Of a stretch of 64,000 nt of DNA, positions 11,343 through 22,132 are shown piece after piece (the first letter of the stretch is position 1; each line of letters opens with the position of its first letter). This stretch comes from Metarhizium brunneum (taxonomy: Eukaryota; Ascomycota; Sordariomycetes; Hypocreales; Clavicipitaceae). Below the pieces are notes generated by a model that saw nothing but the letters and a program-made list of their open reading frames with translations, was not told where the DNA came from and made no database searches. Location of the stretch: positions 4,464,001 through 4,528,000 of the forward strand of contig NC_089423.1 in the NCBI RefSeq assembly GCF_013426205.1, read 5' to 3'. Both the position numbers and the translations under genes were made by a program.

Positions 11343-14300
11343 ATGCTGAGAGCCCGTGCCTGGAAGGTAACTTCATTTTGGCATCTCAATCCTCCATACG
11401 CCACGTGCAATAGCTAATATATCTTTGTGCCAACCACCAGGGCCGCGGTCATCCGTTCGCTTGTACATACTGCCGAGCCCAGTTGTCGTCGGCCACATCG
11501 CAAACCCACCAAGCACTGTGGTCTGCCCAGGGCCCCTGTACGACTACGACTGCCACGCGACATAATTCAAATACTGGCCGAAGTGCGCCTTCCAATGGAG
11601 GGTTTCCCGGAGGCTTCGCCGGCTCTGTCGCCGGCTCCTGGGGTGCGTTTGCGGCCAACAAACCCGCAAGGACGCTGGATAGCAAAGTCTCGTCTGGTGG
11701 AAGCCTCCTTCCCCATGAGCTGGCGGCAAGGAGTCGTATGAAGGGACCCAGAACCAAGTCAAATACAAGCAACACCGAAGCGAATCGGGGGTTGGACAAG
11801 GTCGGCTCGCCTCTCACGCGGTCAAAAAGCCGGAGCCGAACCCACGATGCCCGCCAAGCACAAGCTACAAAGTCAAAGTCTGTCCTCGCCGATGTATTCA
11901 AAACGATGCGAGAACCTAAAACGCCACCGACGCCAAAGTCTTGGTCTGCGGCTGGTCAGCAGGGAAGCTCTGGCCAAACGACGAGGTTTGCGCCGGAGAC
12001 CCCAACCGTCACTTTCTCCCCTAATCCGTCTGCCACTACATCTCAGATAGCTCATCGTAGAGCTCCTCCTCCAGAGCCCTCGATGCATCCTGCGGGCGGT
12101 GCGCCGAGGCAAATCGGATGGGGCTCCTTTAGCCACCGTAAGCAGCAGGTTCCGACTCATGGCCACAGTCATGGTAATGACTCCACTACCTGGTCAGAAA
12201 TCACAAGATCAGCCCGAGCAAAGCCAAGGTCTCATCAGAGACAGAAAATCGCCAATCCTAGCAGTATAACTGCTACGTCCAAGGGGGGACCTGAAGTAAT
12301 TGCCCCGGAGCAGGACTTCTGGGGAGAGCTAGATACGAGGGTGGCCGGGTTCAGAGAGGTTAAAGGCAAGGGCCGACGAGAATCGGCTGAAGCGGACGGC
12401 TTGGGCAAAAGACCCATCGACAAAGCACCAAGTAGCGATGGAGATGGGTCAGGGCACAACCAAAGCGTAGCTTCATCCCATCAAGTCCATGACAAGGCTC
12501 GGGAAAGGGAGAGGAGAAAATCAAGGTTTGATATTGAAGACGAACCAGCCTCCGACGATCGAAGAACGAAGAAGTCCAGAAAATCCGCCAGAGGTCGCCG
12601 CGTGGAATTAGACGAGGACTGGGATGACGAGTCGTCGCGTCGCTGGGAACACAAACAGCGCCGAAAGGCTGAGAAGGAGGCACAAAAAGAGAGAGAGCTT
12701 CATGAGGAGAATCCTGCCATGCCAATCTTTCTTCCCGAGTATATCAGTGTGTCAAATTTGGCGCAGGCGCTGAAGCAACGCCCGGATCAGTTCTTGGTCG
12801 ATATGGAAGAGATGGGCTTCGAGAACGTGACACCCGATACCATCATGACAGGTGAAACCGCAGCGCTCATCTCCATGGAATATGGCTTTGATCCCACTGT
12901 CGACACTGGTTCACAACGCGATCTGAAGCCCCGACCAATTCCGGATGACGTATCCTCACTACCCAGCCGTCCTCCGGTGGTCACCATCATGGGCCATGTT
13001 GATCACGGAAAGACAACGCTATTGGACTGGCTACGAAAATCATCAGTTGCTGCCCAAGAGCATGGTGGCATCACACAGCACATCGGTGCCTTTGTTGTGA
13101 AGATGTCTACGGGCAAGCATATCACGTTTTTGGACACGCCAGGACACGCAGCGTTTCTCTCCATGCGTCAGCGTGGAGCCAACGTTACCGATGTTGTTGT
13201 CCTGGTGGTTGCAGCAGACGACAGTGTCATGCCGCAGACCATTGAAGCCCTGAAGCACGCCACGTCTGCAAAGGTGCCCATCATCGTGGCGATTAACAAG
13301 GTTGACAAAGAAGATGCTCGGATTGATCAAGTAAAGGCAGACCTTGCTCGGCATGGCGTCGAAATCGAAGATTATGGCGGCGACGTCCAAGTTGTTTGTG
13401 TAAGTGGCAAAACCGGTCAGGGCATGCCCGACTTGGAAGAGAGCATCATCACGCTGTCAGAGATTCTCGACGTCCGTGCCGAGACCGACGACATGGCGGA
13501 AGGCTGGATTCTAGAATCTAGTGTAAAACAAAACGGCAAGGCTGCAACGGTGCTGGTTAAGCGCGGAACTCTTCGGCCAGGAGACTTCATTGTTGCTGGG
13601 AAAACCTGGGCCAGGGTCCGAGTCCTCCGCAACGAAGCTGGGGCTGAGCTTGTGGAAGCAGCCCCAGGCACTCCCGTTGAAGTATTGGGGTGGCGAGAAT
13701 TACCAGACGCCGGAGAGCAGGTGCTGCAGGCACCTGACGAAGGCAAGGCAAAGACGGCCGTCCAGTACCGGCTCGAAATGGCTGAGCGTGAGCAGAGCTC
13801 CGTCCAACTGGCCGAGCAGGAACAGCGACAGCGAGACAAGGCTGCTGCTGAAGACAAAGCAGAAGAAGATGGAGACGCCCATGCCGCCTCTGAACCTGGT
13901 ATCTTGTATCAAAACTTTACCGTAAGAGCCGATGTCGTTGGCTCAGTAGAGGCTGTCTGTGGCAGCGTCCTAGAACTGGGCAATAATGAGGTACGACCCA
14001 AGATTCTTCGATCGGCGGCCGGCCAGATATCAGAGTACGATATCGACCACGCAGCGGCCTCAAAGAGCGTCATTGTCAACTTCAACGTTCCCATCTTGCC
14101 CCATATCAAGCAGCGTGCAGAAGAGGCCAAGGTCAGAATTCTCGACCACAATGTCATTTACCATGTAGTAGACGACGCCAAAGCAGTCCTTTCGGAGCTT
14201 CTACCCATCAACATCACCTACCGCGTCAGCGGGGAGGCGGACATTCTTCAGGTTTTTCCTATAAATTTGAAGAAGAGAGTTTTCAAGAATATCGCCGGGT

Positions 14301-14635
14301 GTAGAGTACGCAACGGGTCCATTAAGAAATCTTCCTTGGTCAAGGTGCTTCGGAAGGGCAAGGTTATCTTTGATGGTATGTATTTTTTTGGTTTTTTTGT
14401 TATTACTGCCTATCCCTCTTTCTCGAAAAGTAATGGTCCTACATCTTGCACGATTCGAGCTAATCAATCAACTCTGTTCGCAGGTAACATCGATACCCTG
14501 AAGCACGTCAAGAAAGATGTCATGGAGATGGGCAAGGGCACAGAGTGCGGCATTGGCCTGGAAGGCTTTGAAGACTTTGAAGTCGACGACCAGATTCAAA
14601 CATATGAGGAAGTCAGGGAGAGGCGGATATTGTGA
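11343..14635 (+). CDS. IFM1: Mitochondrial translation initiation factor IF-2
   Basis: Three exons, 11343-11366, 11441-14375 and 14484-14635, give 1036 residues. The 8-codon first exon (MLRARAWK) plus the start of exon 2 ([14 protein letters not shown]) makes an Arg-rich presequence suited to mitochondrial import. A long disordered region (about 30-400) precedes an IF2 N-domain-like segment ([20 protein letters not shown]). The GTPase domain follows: P-loop GHVDHGKTT from residue 526, [12 protein letters not shown]. Domain II and the C-terminal IF2 domains follow, with [19 protein letters not shown] and [19 protein letters not shown]. The protein should deliver initiator tRNA to the mitochondrial small subunit. 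It is longer than most homologues because of the N-terminal extension. The last intron (14376-14483, 108 nt) has no in-frame stop and could be mistaken for coding; splicing restores [14 protein letters not shown]. Confidence 0.94.
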
Positions 14636-14970
14636 TTGGAAAGGGGGCATGCGTAAAACGCCATGTCAGGGTCCGAAAGATGGTCGGCGGTGCAAACCCG
14701 TTTGCTTATTTGTAACAACTACCAGAAGAATATTTGCCATGTTCATGTACAACTAGCCAAGGGGGAGGGGTCAGGATTCTTAGACAAACTTCATGTACCA
14801 TACGTCGCTTCTCTCAACACATATAAATACAAGAGGAGGCTGTAAACTTTCCAAGGTCTCGCCCGTCACAAGCACTTGGTGGTTGCACCGGGGATTTGTG
14901 TGTAGGCAGTATAGGATAGAACTAAACGTTCAATGAAGATTATATTTCATTCACAGCTGCATTCTAATCT
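14636..14970. other. Convergent 3' region between IF2 and TSR3-like genes
   Basis: Short region between two stop codons facing each other. It holds both 3' UTRs. An A/T-rich stretch at 14818-14835 (ACATATAAATAC) may serve as a polyadenylation element. No gene seen. Confidence 0.5.
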
Positions 14971-16284
14971 CTACCACCTGTTCGGCGCTGAGACAGAAGT
15001 CGACGAAAATGTCTTGGTAGTTGTCGTTGCTTGTCTGCGCTCCTTCTCGAGCTTCGCCAGCCCAATCCTGTCAGTGACGGGCGTGGCTTCGATAATATTA
15101 TCAAACTCGTCGTCATCCCCGGCAGCATCACTGTCGTCTTGGTTGTCGGCGCTCCTCTCGTTATCCGAGTCGGGCTGCATATCAAGGTCGACTTGGTACC
15201 GATGCCGTTGCTGCGGTCGCGGTATTGACGCAGGCTTCTTCTTCTCTTGTTCCAACTCGGGATTTGGATTGCTAAAGGTTTTGGAGGCCAGGACCTTGCG
15301 CCGGATTTCCTCCATGGCGGCGTCGTCATCTTCGCTGCCGTCTGTAATGTCAAATGGGTCTTTGTCTCTTCTGGCTTGCTCGTCTGGTATATTTGCAGGA
15401 ATCTCGCCAGGTTTGGGATCTAACGGCTTCTTGCCCAGATATATGCCATCTACACTACCGCGACCATCTGACCTTGCATCGCTGTCACCCTCTTCGCCTT
15501 CGCCTTCGCCTTCGTCGTCGTCGTCGTCGTCGTCATCGTCATCGGCGTCATCATCATCATCAGAGGGAGGCATTGCCATGCGGTTGGTATTACCGGTCGT
15601 CCACATGTCGCCATGGCCTTGTTCTCTGCTCTCTGCGTATTCCCGCTCTAATCTCTCCATCCATTCTGCCTCTGTCTTTTTCACTTCGGCAGCATCCTGG
15701 CAAGCGGCATATCGTTTGAGAATGCTCGCGTTGATATGTAAGAAAGACTCTCCGTACGAAAATGGAGCCAGGATCTGCTCTGCCCAGTCGGCATGTCCGC
15801 AGATGTAAAAGGCAGCGGCGAGGGCTTCGACGCAATTCAGTCGCCACGGCTTTCCGTAATTGACAGTGTTCGCGGCGACGAGGTAGGGCAGCAGTCGTTC
15901 GCATTTCCCGCCAACCTTGCTCCACTGAACCTCTTGCGTACGGGCCCAGGAGCACTCGACCACAGCGGCGCCGTACTGGTCCATGAGCTCTCGATCAGCG
16001 GGGGAGACGACTTGTCGGCCGTTGGGGGTGATGATGACTCCATGGTGTCTTTGGCCCATGTGAAGATCGCGCATCATTCCCAGCTTCATGAGTTTCTTCC
16101 CTGAGCATCGTTTGGGGTCGCAGTGGCCCAGATCCCAGCATGCTGCCTTGAAAGCTGGTCGTGCTGGCTGCTGGCCTTGGTCGCCGTCCTGATGGCGGGG
16201 CTGTCTCGAGCCGCCACCTCCATGGCCACCACCACGGCCGCTTTTTTTGCCTCTGGCAGCAAAATCCTTCTTGTGACGAACCAT
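14971..16284 (-). CDS. TSR3: 18S rRNA aminocarboxypropyltransferase Tsr3
   Basis: Single exon, 437 residues from the ATG at 16284-16282 (MVRHKKDFAARGKK); an upstream in-frame ATG at 16335 adds 17 unrelated residues. A Gly/Arg-rich start (about 10-30) leads to the RLI-like segment with CDPKRCSGKKL. The DUF367 core follows: ADRELMDQYGAAVVECSW, KVGGKCERLLPYLVAANTVNYG and WRLNCVEALAAAFYICGH. Family members transfer the 3-amino-3-carboxypropyl group from S-adenosylmethionine to a hypermodified uridine in helix 31 of 18S rRNA, a late cytoplasmic step in small-subunit maturation. The C-terminal 200 residues are a disordered tail beginning with a nearly pure Asp run (about 245-265) and Glu-Gly repeats. 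That tail is common in fungal Tsr3 but long here. It is divergent from the GGA gene. Confidence 0.93.
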   Translation of the reverse strand: MVRHKKDFAARGKKSGRGGGHGGGGSRQPRHQDGDQGQQPARPAFKAACWDLGHCDPKRCSGKKLMKLGMMRDLHMGQRHHGVIITPNGRQVVSPADRELMDQYGAAVVECSWARTQEVQWSKVGGKCERLLPYLVAANTVNYGKPWRLNCVEALAAAFYICGHADWAEQILAPFSYGESFLHINASILKRYAACQDAAEVKKTEAEWMERLEREYAESREQGHGDMWTTGNTNRMAMPPSDDDDDADDDDDDDDDDEGEGEGEEGDSDARSDGRGSVDGIYLGKKPLDPKPGEIPANIPDEQARRDKDPFDITDGSEDDDAAMEEIRRKVLASKTFSNPNPELEQEKKKPASIPRPQQRHRYQVDLDMQPDSDNERSADNQDDSDAAGDDDEFDNIIEATPVTDRIGLAKLEKERRQATTTTKTFSSTSVSAPNRW

Positions 16285-17046
16285 TGCGCGTATTTCTTCG
16301 GGGAGGATGTGCCTTTCTAGACCGGTATGGCTCAATGCTCTTGGTGCTCAGCAGTCCGCACGTTGACGGAACGATATTGGTACGGAGTATTGGGATAGGA
16401 TAGAAAATTATGGCGGCGACTGTTGGTGGGGGTGGGGCAGGGCGGGGCGGGGAGAAGTACGTACCTAAGTAGGTATGTATCTACCAACTACAGTACTGTA
16501 AGTACGTACATGGTACATGTGAGCTGCTGAGGTGCCTAGGTACGTACCAGACGTATTGACCTAATGTACTTCCATCGACGTTAATAATTCTCCAGTGCGA
16601 CGCATGCAAGTGTGGCGTGCAAGACGGTTGGGTGTGGCTGGACCTTCGTTGCTGGTCACCCCCTCCAAGGCCCAAGCATCTCCACCGTCCATACCGCATA
16701 GTTCATCGTCTGCTGAGTCTTGGCCTTTTCTCTTCAATAATCTGCCAACCTGTCTCCCCGTGCTCAGCGCTTCCGCACCTTCAAGACCTTTCGGCGGCAG
16801 CCATGAGGGACTCTTCCTAACGGACCGGCCGGCGCATTAGTCTATCCCATTACACTTGTCCCGGTCTTGCTCGGCATATGACGTTGAACAGCCAGCTCCC
16901 TTCCCCTCAGGTCAGACTCCGCCTCTCCACCGGTGAAGCCAAGCCTACGACGAACCTTCTGCCCATCTCTACAGCCGCGTCCGTCTGCCGTGCATCCTCT
17001 GTATACGAATCTCGATAGCTCCTATTCTTCGACATCATAGATCACA
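16285..17046. promoter_or_regulatory. Shared divergent promoter region (TSR3 / GGA)
   Basis: About 760 bp between outward-facing start codons. TACGGAGTA occurs at about 16381, and 16458-16550 is dense in GTACGTAC, TAGGTA and CCTAGGTA-like short palindromes. A pyrimidine-rich stretch lies just upstream of the GGA start. No open frame here looks coding. Confidence 0.45.
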
Positions 17047-19250
17047 ATGGAGGCTGCTTCTGCCAGGGCGGCCGCCCGGGACCGCTGGAGCGAGTTCGGC
17101 CACGCCCCCTCCCAGCTCCAGCGCTTCATTCAAGGCGCCTGCAGTCCCGAAAACTATGAGCCGAACCTGGCTCTGAGTTTGGAGATTGCCGATTTGATCA
17201 ATAGCAAGAAAGGGTCCGCCCCGCGTGAGGCCGCCACCATGATTGTTAGCTACATCAACCATCGAAACCCAAATGTTGCGCTGCTTGCTCTCAGCCTGCT
17301 CGATATCTGCGTCAAGAACTGCGGCTACCCTTTCCATCTACAGATCAGCACTAAAGAGTTTTTGAATGAGTTGGTTCGCAGGTTTCCCGAGCGCCCGCCT
17401 ATGCGTCCGACCAGGGTTCAGGCCAAGATTCTCGAGGCTATTGAGGAATGGCGCGTTACCATATGCGAGACGAGCCGCTACAAGGAAGACTTGGGCTTCA
17501 TTAGGGATATGCATCGCCTTCTGAGCTACAAGGGCTACATGTTCCCCGAAGTGCGACACGAAGATGCCGCAGTTTTGAACCCCAGTGATGTAAGTTGATA
17601 GTGCGAACTCGTGGCCGCCAACGTTCTTGGCGGTATAAAAGCAGCCTTGCCCAGTGCTAATGCATGTGCAGAATCTCAAGTCGGCTGAAGAGATGGAAGA
17701 GGAGGAAAAAGAAGCCCAGTCCGCGAAGCTCCAGGAGCTCATTCGACGTGGCACTCCCGAAGATCTTCGAGAAGCCAATCGCCTAATGAAGGTAATGGCC
17801 GGTTACGATACCCGATCCAAGACCGACTACCGCGCCAAAGCGGCGGAAGAGGTAGCCAAGATCCAAGCCAAAGCCAGGTTGCTTGAAGAACGGCTAGAAG
17901 CGTTCAGGCCCGGCGATAAAATGTCCGACGGCGATGTGTTCAGCGAACTGGCCTCGGCATTGCAGAGCGCACAGCCCAAGATCCAAAAGATGTGCGAAGA
18001 GGAATCGGATGATCATGATGCTGTTGCTCGGTTACTTGAGATTAATGATAGCATTCACCGCACTGTCGAAAGATACAAGCTTATCAAGAAGGGGGATGTA
18101 GACGGCGCGGCTAAAATTGCAGCGGGTTCTCTTATCCCCTCGGGTCCAGCGAAGACGCCATCAAGCTCTGGCGACGCAGCGAACGAATTATCTTTGATAG
18201 ACTTCGATGCCGACGCGGCAAACGACGGTAATGGCATTGGAAACAACCAAAACAATGGCGGGCCCGCGGGTAGCACCTCACAGGCTAGTGGGTTGGAGAA
18301 TGACTTGTTAGGGCTGGATATTGGCAGCTCATCAAGCAATTTTGGTCAGGGAGGCAACATTGTCCTTGGCTTTGGAGCCAATCAAAGTAAGTATAGTGTC
18401 CATGTACTGAAACTTCTTTCCTCCTCGGAGCGAAGTCTCCTGTCAAAGCCTCAAAGGCTAACATTACGCCTCATAGATATTCCAGGTCCAGCTCTGTTAT
18501 CTTCCATGACACAGGACAATAGTGCCAGCGGAAATGTCTCTAACCAGACGCCTTCCTTCTCCCAATTTGCCTCATTCACATCTCCTGCAGCTTCGCAACC
18601 TGGCACCCCGCAACCTGCAGTTCATCAACAACCCAAACCCCCTTCATATCAACCGGCCTCGGATCCTTTTGCTGCCGTAGGAGCCGCATCCGCATTAACA
18701 TCTGCCCCAACTCCCCCACCTCAACCCGCTGCTGTCTCTAACGACGACGACGAGTGGAACTTCTCGTCATCGCTTCCTCCAGCGGCGCCTAACAAGCCCA
18801 AGGAGCACAAGGGAACTATCAATCAGGGTCTACTGCGAACAGACTTCCTGGCAGGGCGTGCCACTAGCGCGAGCAACTCAATCCATATAACCTTTGCCTT
18901 CTCAAACAACTCTGCCCAGCCCATTACCGAACTGCACTTCCAGTTGGCGGTTACCAAGGTTAGTAGAAGCCAGTCGAAGCCCCTAGCACTTGTGGAAAGT
19001 AAAGTAAAAGTAAAATATTTCAATTACGCTAACTCCACACCAGGGCTACGAGCTACAACTCAAGCCACAGACTGGCCGAGATCTTGCGCCCAAGCAGAGT
19101 CGCGGCGTCACCCAAGAAGTAGACATTTGGCACGCCGGCAACCGAGGACACAGGGTAGACTCAGTCAAGCTGAGATGGCGCGCCACGTATAATGTCGGTG
19201 CGGAGAAGAAGAACGAAATGGGCGAGATTCCTGAATTTAGCCTGGCATAA
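17047..19250 (+). CDS. GGA-type Golgi-localised, gamma-ear-containing ARF-binding clathrin adaptor
   Basis: Four exons, 17047-17589, 17672-18386, 18477-18958 and 19044-19250, give 648 residues. The VHS domain occupies about 15-150 (FIQGACSPENYEPNLALSLE, VALLALSLLDICVKNCG). A GAT domain follows at about 185-330 (RGTPEDLREANRLMKVMAGY and a long three-helix segment). A Gln/Ser/Pro-rich hinge with acidic DDDDEWNF leads to a C-terminal gamma-adaptin ear at about 525-648 (ITFAFSNNSAQPITELHFQL, then WRATYNVGAEKKNEMGEIPEF from the last exon). GGA proteins bind Arf-GTP, cargo tails and clathrin, and sort cargo from the trans-Golgi to endosomes and vacuole. Intron 2 (18387-18476, 90 nt) lacks a stop in frame. 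The last exon is in a different raw frame from exon 3, so automated callers may lose half of the ear domain. Confidence 0.93.
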
Positions 19251-20275
19251 GGATTGTCGTTTTGCAAGTCGTCAAATTTACGAGGAAGTCTGTGGGGGAC
19301 GAGAGGAATCCTGCGAGGAGGGAGTCAGGAGTGTAGGAAGGCCGGCGCGCTGACACAGCCATCCGGCGGATAATTGCAAAAGGGTATGGTCGGGATCAAG
19401 CAGTATATTTTGCGTAGGTACCTACCACTTGAAAAGCGAATTGGGCAGAGATAATAGCGTATCATGGAGTAAAACCAGGTAGACGGGTACTCCGGGAGCG
19501 GCAGGCGACCCTGCATTTTATAGATGCCACTCTAAGTAAAGTTTGTCACTGCTTGCAAAAAAGCGCATCCCGAATGACGTCTCGTTCAACAGTCATGTGT
19601 ATAATTTACACATACAGGCTATTTAGACAAGCAAGCCTCGTTGCTGTAGGCACAGGATTGCTTTATCCGCTGGTATACCATACACTGGGGTGGAATCCCA
19701 CCAATCATTCCCAGCAACCACAATGTTTTCCACTTCCTCACACGCAACCCTGCCAGTTAGACCACGCCTGGATGAAAGAGGAAAATTCCTGACAAAAAGA
19801 CGACGAACCACTCCAAACTCCATGCAAAATTGGCCAATGCATCCATCGTCCTGGAATGGAGAAAAACCCCTGGCAGCATTGTTGCGTTGGTAATCGAATT
19901 CTCGGCTCCATAAAAACCACTCGCAAGTCGACCTGACATCCCATGAATAACGACTGCGATATCCGTCCTCGAAAACTGAAACTACAAGACCGTGTCGGTG
20001 GCCCGTATGACTCCCATAAGGAGTAGCAAAATACCGGATTAATACATAAACAGAACAAATGGAACAAGGGCAATACATTGATTGTTAAGGAGTTGACATC
20101 AATGTAAAGAGTGCAGGAACCGAGGCAGGGGGGGCTGCTGCCGACGAGACGTCGCATAGTGCAGCAACGAGGACAGTGCAGTGTGCCGAGAGACATCCCC
20201 AGAGGCGCCCTGCAGACCATGCTGCCCAAATCGCCGAGTTACCTCTGCGCAAGCTGCCGAGTACTGTGGGCTTGC
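19251..20275. other. Convergent intergenic region between GGA and HPC2-like genes
   Basis: Both neighbours end here. Open frames up to 163 codons exist on the minus strand but have no family resemblance and no plausible splice context. The region presumably contains two 3' UTRs; 19400-19430 carries a GTAGGTACCTAC motif. Confidence 0.45.
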
Positions 20276-22132
20276 CTAAGCACCCAGTTCACTAACAGAA
20301 AACGCGGGCGTAGAGGGCTGGAGAACATATCCATTAGTCGGTGTCTTGTTGATTTGTGCCATGCTTTCTCGCTCGGCCTTTTCTCGCTCGCGCTGCAGCC
20401 TCTCAGCCTTGGTGATGCGAGGCTTTCTGGTGACGGCACCACCACGAGAACCAGGACCACCTCCCCGACCAGTACCTGTGCCGCCTCTAGTTGAGCCTCT
20501 ACTACCCCGGGCACCTCTGCTACCTCGGCCACGCTTGGGTCGTTCGTGAGTGCTATTGCTACTCTGTTAGTTCTGGCACAGCCACATCAAGAATGACGGA
20601 AAAGCAAAGACATACATTGCGGGTTTTTCTACCTCGGGCACAAGAGGCCCAGAGTAGACAAAGAAGCCATCTCTACTGGCTGCAGCTTGAGCTTCCCATA
20701 ACAGCTCCGAGTCATCTACAAAATCGTCCTCGACGTCATATTGGTCCTCCTTGAAGTTTCTCTTTTTCTTGGGCTTAACCTGCGCATCAGGTCCACTAGT
20801 CCCTCCGTTCTCCGGGTTGCTAGCTTCGCCGTCGGAGTTGTCCAGTGACATCTCATCCCCAGACTCTCGACCCAGCTCGGCCTTTTCAAGTGATGCTGTA
20901 GCAGCCTCAATACGGGCTTTGCGGTCCCGATTTGCAGCCTGACGCGGGTGAAGGGCATCCCACCCATACTGTTCTTCAGCTAATCGCATAAAGTTGACAT
21001 ACTTGTTGTTTTCGCCATGCCCGATGGGAATAGTCAAGACAATAGTGGGAGCTTGGACCTCCTCACCAGGTCGAGCCTTGCCAAAATCCAAAATAGAGCG
21101 CCCTTCGCTGTCCTGGAAATCGTCGAGAGTATCCGTTCTCGGTGTAGACACGCCCGTAGCAGGCTTCAGTTTGGGAGAAGACCTTCGGATAGGACCATTT
21201 GATATAGTAGTAAAGTTGGCCTGGTTTACCACAGGTCGTTGAATAGCTGCTACAGTGCTCTCCTTCTTCGAATCGACTGCAGTTGGGGGAGCCCCGAGTG
21301 TTGATGTAGGTCTGTAGGAAGGCGACGGCGGCATGGATGATGAGTCTTTGCCATGGAGCCGACTATGAGCCGAAGCTGTTGGGTGTCCATGCTGTGACAT
21401 ACTCGGCGAGGTTGCCGTTGCCGTTGCCGTTCGAGCTTGTGGCTCTATTATACTCGCTATCGAGGGAGATCGGTTTGCCGCTTGCGCCGGGCCCCGGGGG
21501 GAGCCTGAAGTGGAGGAGTATGGATTTGCATTTTGGGATGTAATAGTTTCGCGTACGGGGTCATAGTTGCCGCGTATTGGATCATAGCTAAGTCCGCTGC
21601 TGCGCACGGGTATTGAGGCGGATGGCGGGTCAGCATTCAGAATGCTCTGCATCGACCCAGGATACCCCTCTCTCTTTGGCATCTTGGGCGAGCCGCGGAG
21701 GTCTGAGGCTCCCAGAAGTTGATGCTGCTGTGATGGCGATGATATGCCACCATGCTGGCCAGAAGCAGTTCTCGGGACGTCGGAGTCTGGGTCTGCATCC
21801 GAGGCGGGCGCAATTTTTCGCTTGCGCTGGATAGGAAGGGCGCTGGGGTCACGAGGCTTCCGAGGCTTGCGCACTTTGCTCGGGTCAGCGCCGTCCATCG
21901 TCTTGGGTTTCACGGTAGAACCAGGCTTCCGACCAGGCTTCTTGCGCGGAAGGCCGGCAGCCGTGAGCTGAACCCACTGCCCATCGATAAGTTCGTATCT
22001 CTTCTGAGCCGGTGCGCGCCCACTGGCCGTGGTGCCGCTTGGCGACGGTTGTTGGTATGACTGGAAGGTTAATTGACGCTGGTTGGGAGACTGGTCGCTG
22101 CCCACGACAATCTGCTCTCGGTCCGTGTCCAT
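20276..22132 (-). CDS. HPC2: Hpc2/ubinuclein-type subunit of the HIR histone chaperone complex
   Basis: Two minus-strand exons, 22132-20616 and 20561-20276, separated by a 54-nt intron, give 600 residues. The N-terminal 400 residues are disordered and basic, with a KPGRKPGSTVKPK stretch like an AT-hook. The Hpc2-related domain lies at about 405-500 (NNKYVNFMRLAEEQYGWDAL, DVEDDFVDDSELLWEAQ, FFVYSGPLVPEVE). The domain contacts H3.3-type histone and joins the HIR complex, which deposits histones outside S phase and represses histone genes. The second exon adds an Arg/Gly-rich segment (RGRGSRGARGSRG) and a charged helix, RKPRITKAERLQREREKAE. The acceptor is a tandem AG-AG. I use the distal AG, which gives this basic tail; the proximal AG shifts the frame. 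Confidence 0.9.

Noticed and set aside
14933..15808. 291-codon plus-strand frame opposite TSR3, Ser-rich
   Set aside because: The Ser-run is the antisense reading of the Asp-rich tail of Tsr3; no independent features.
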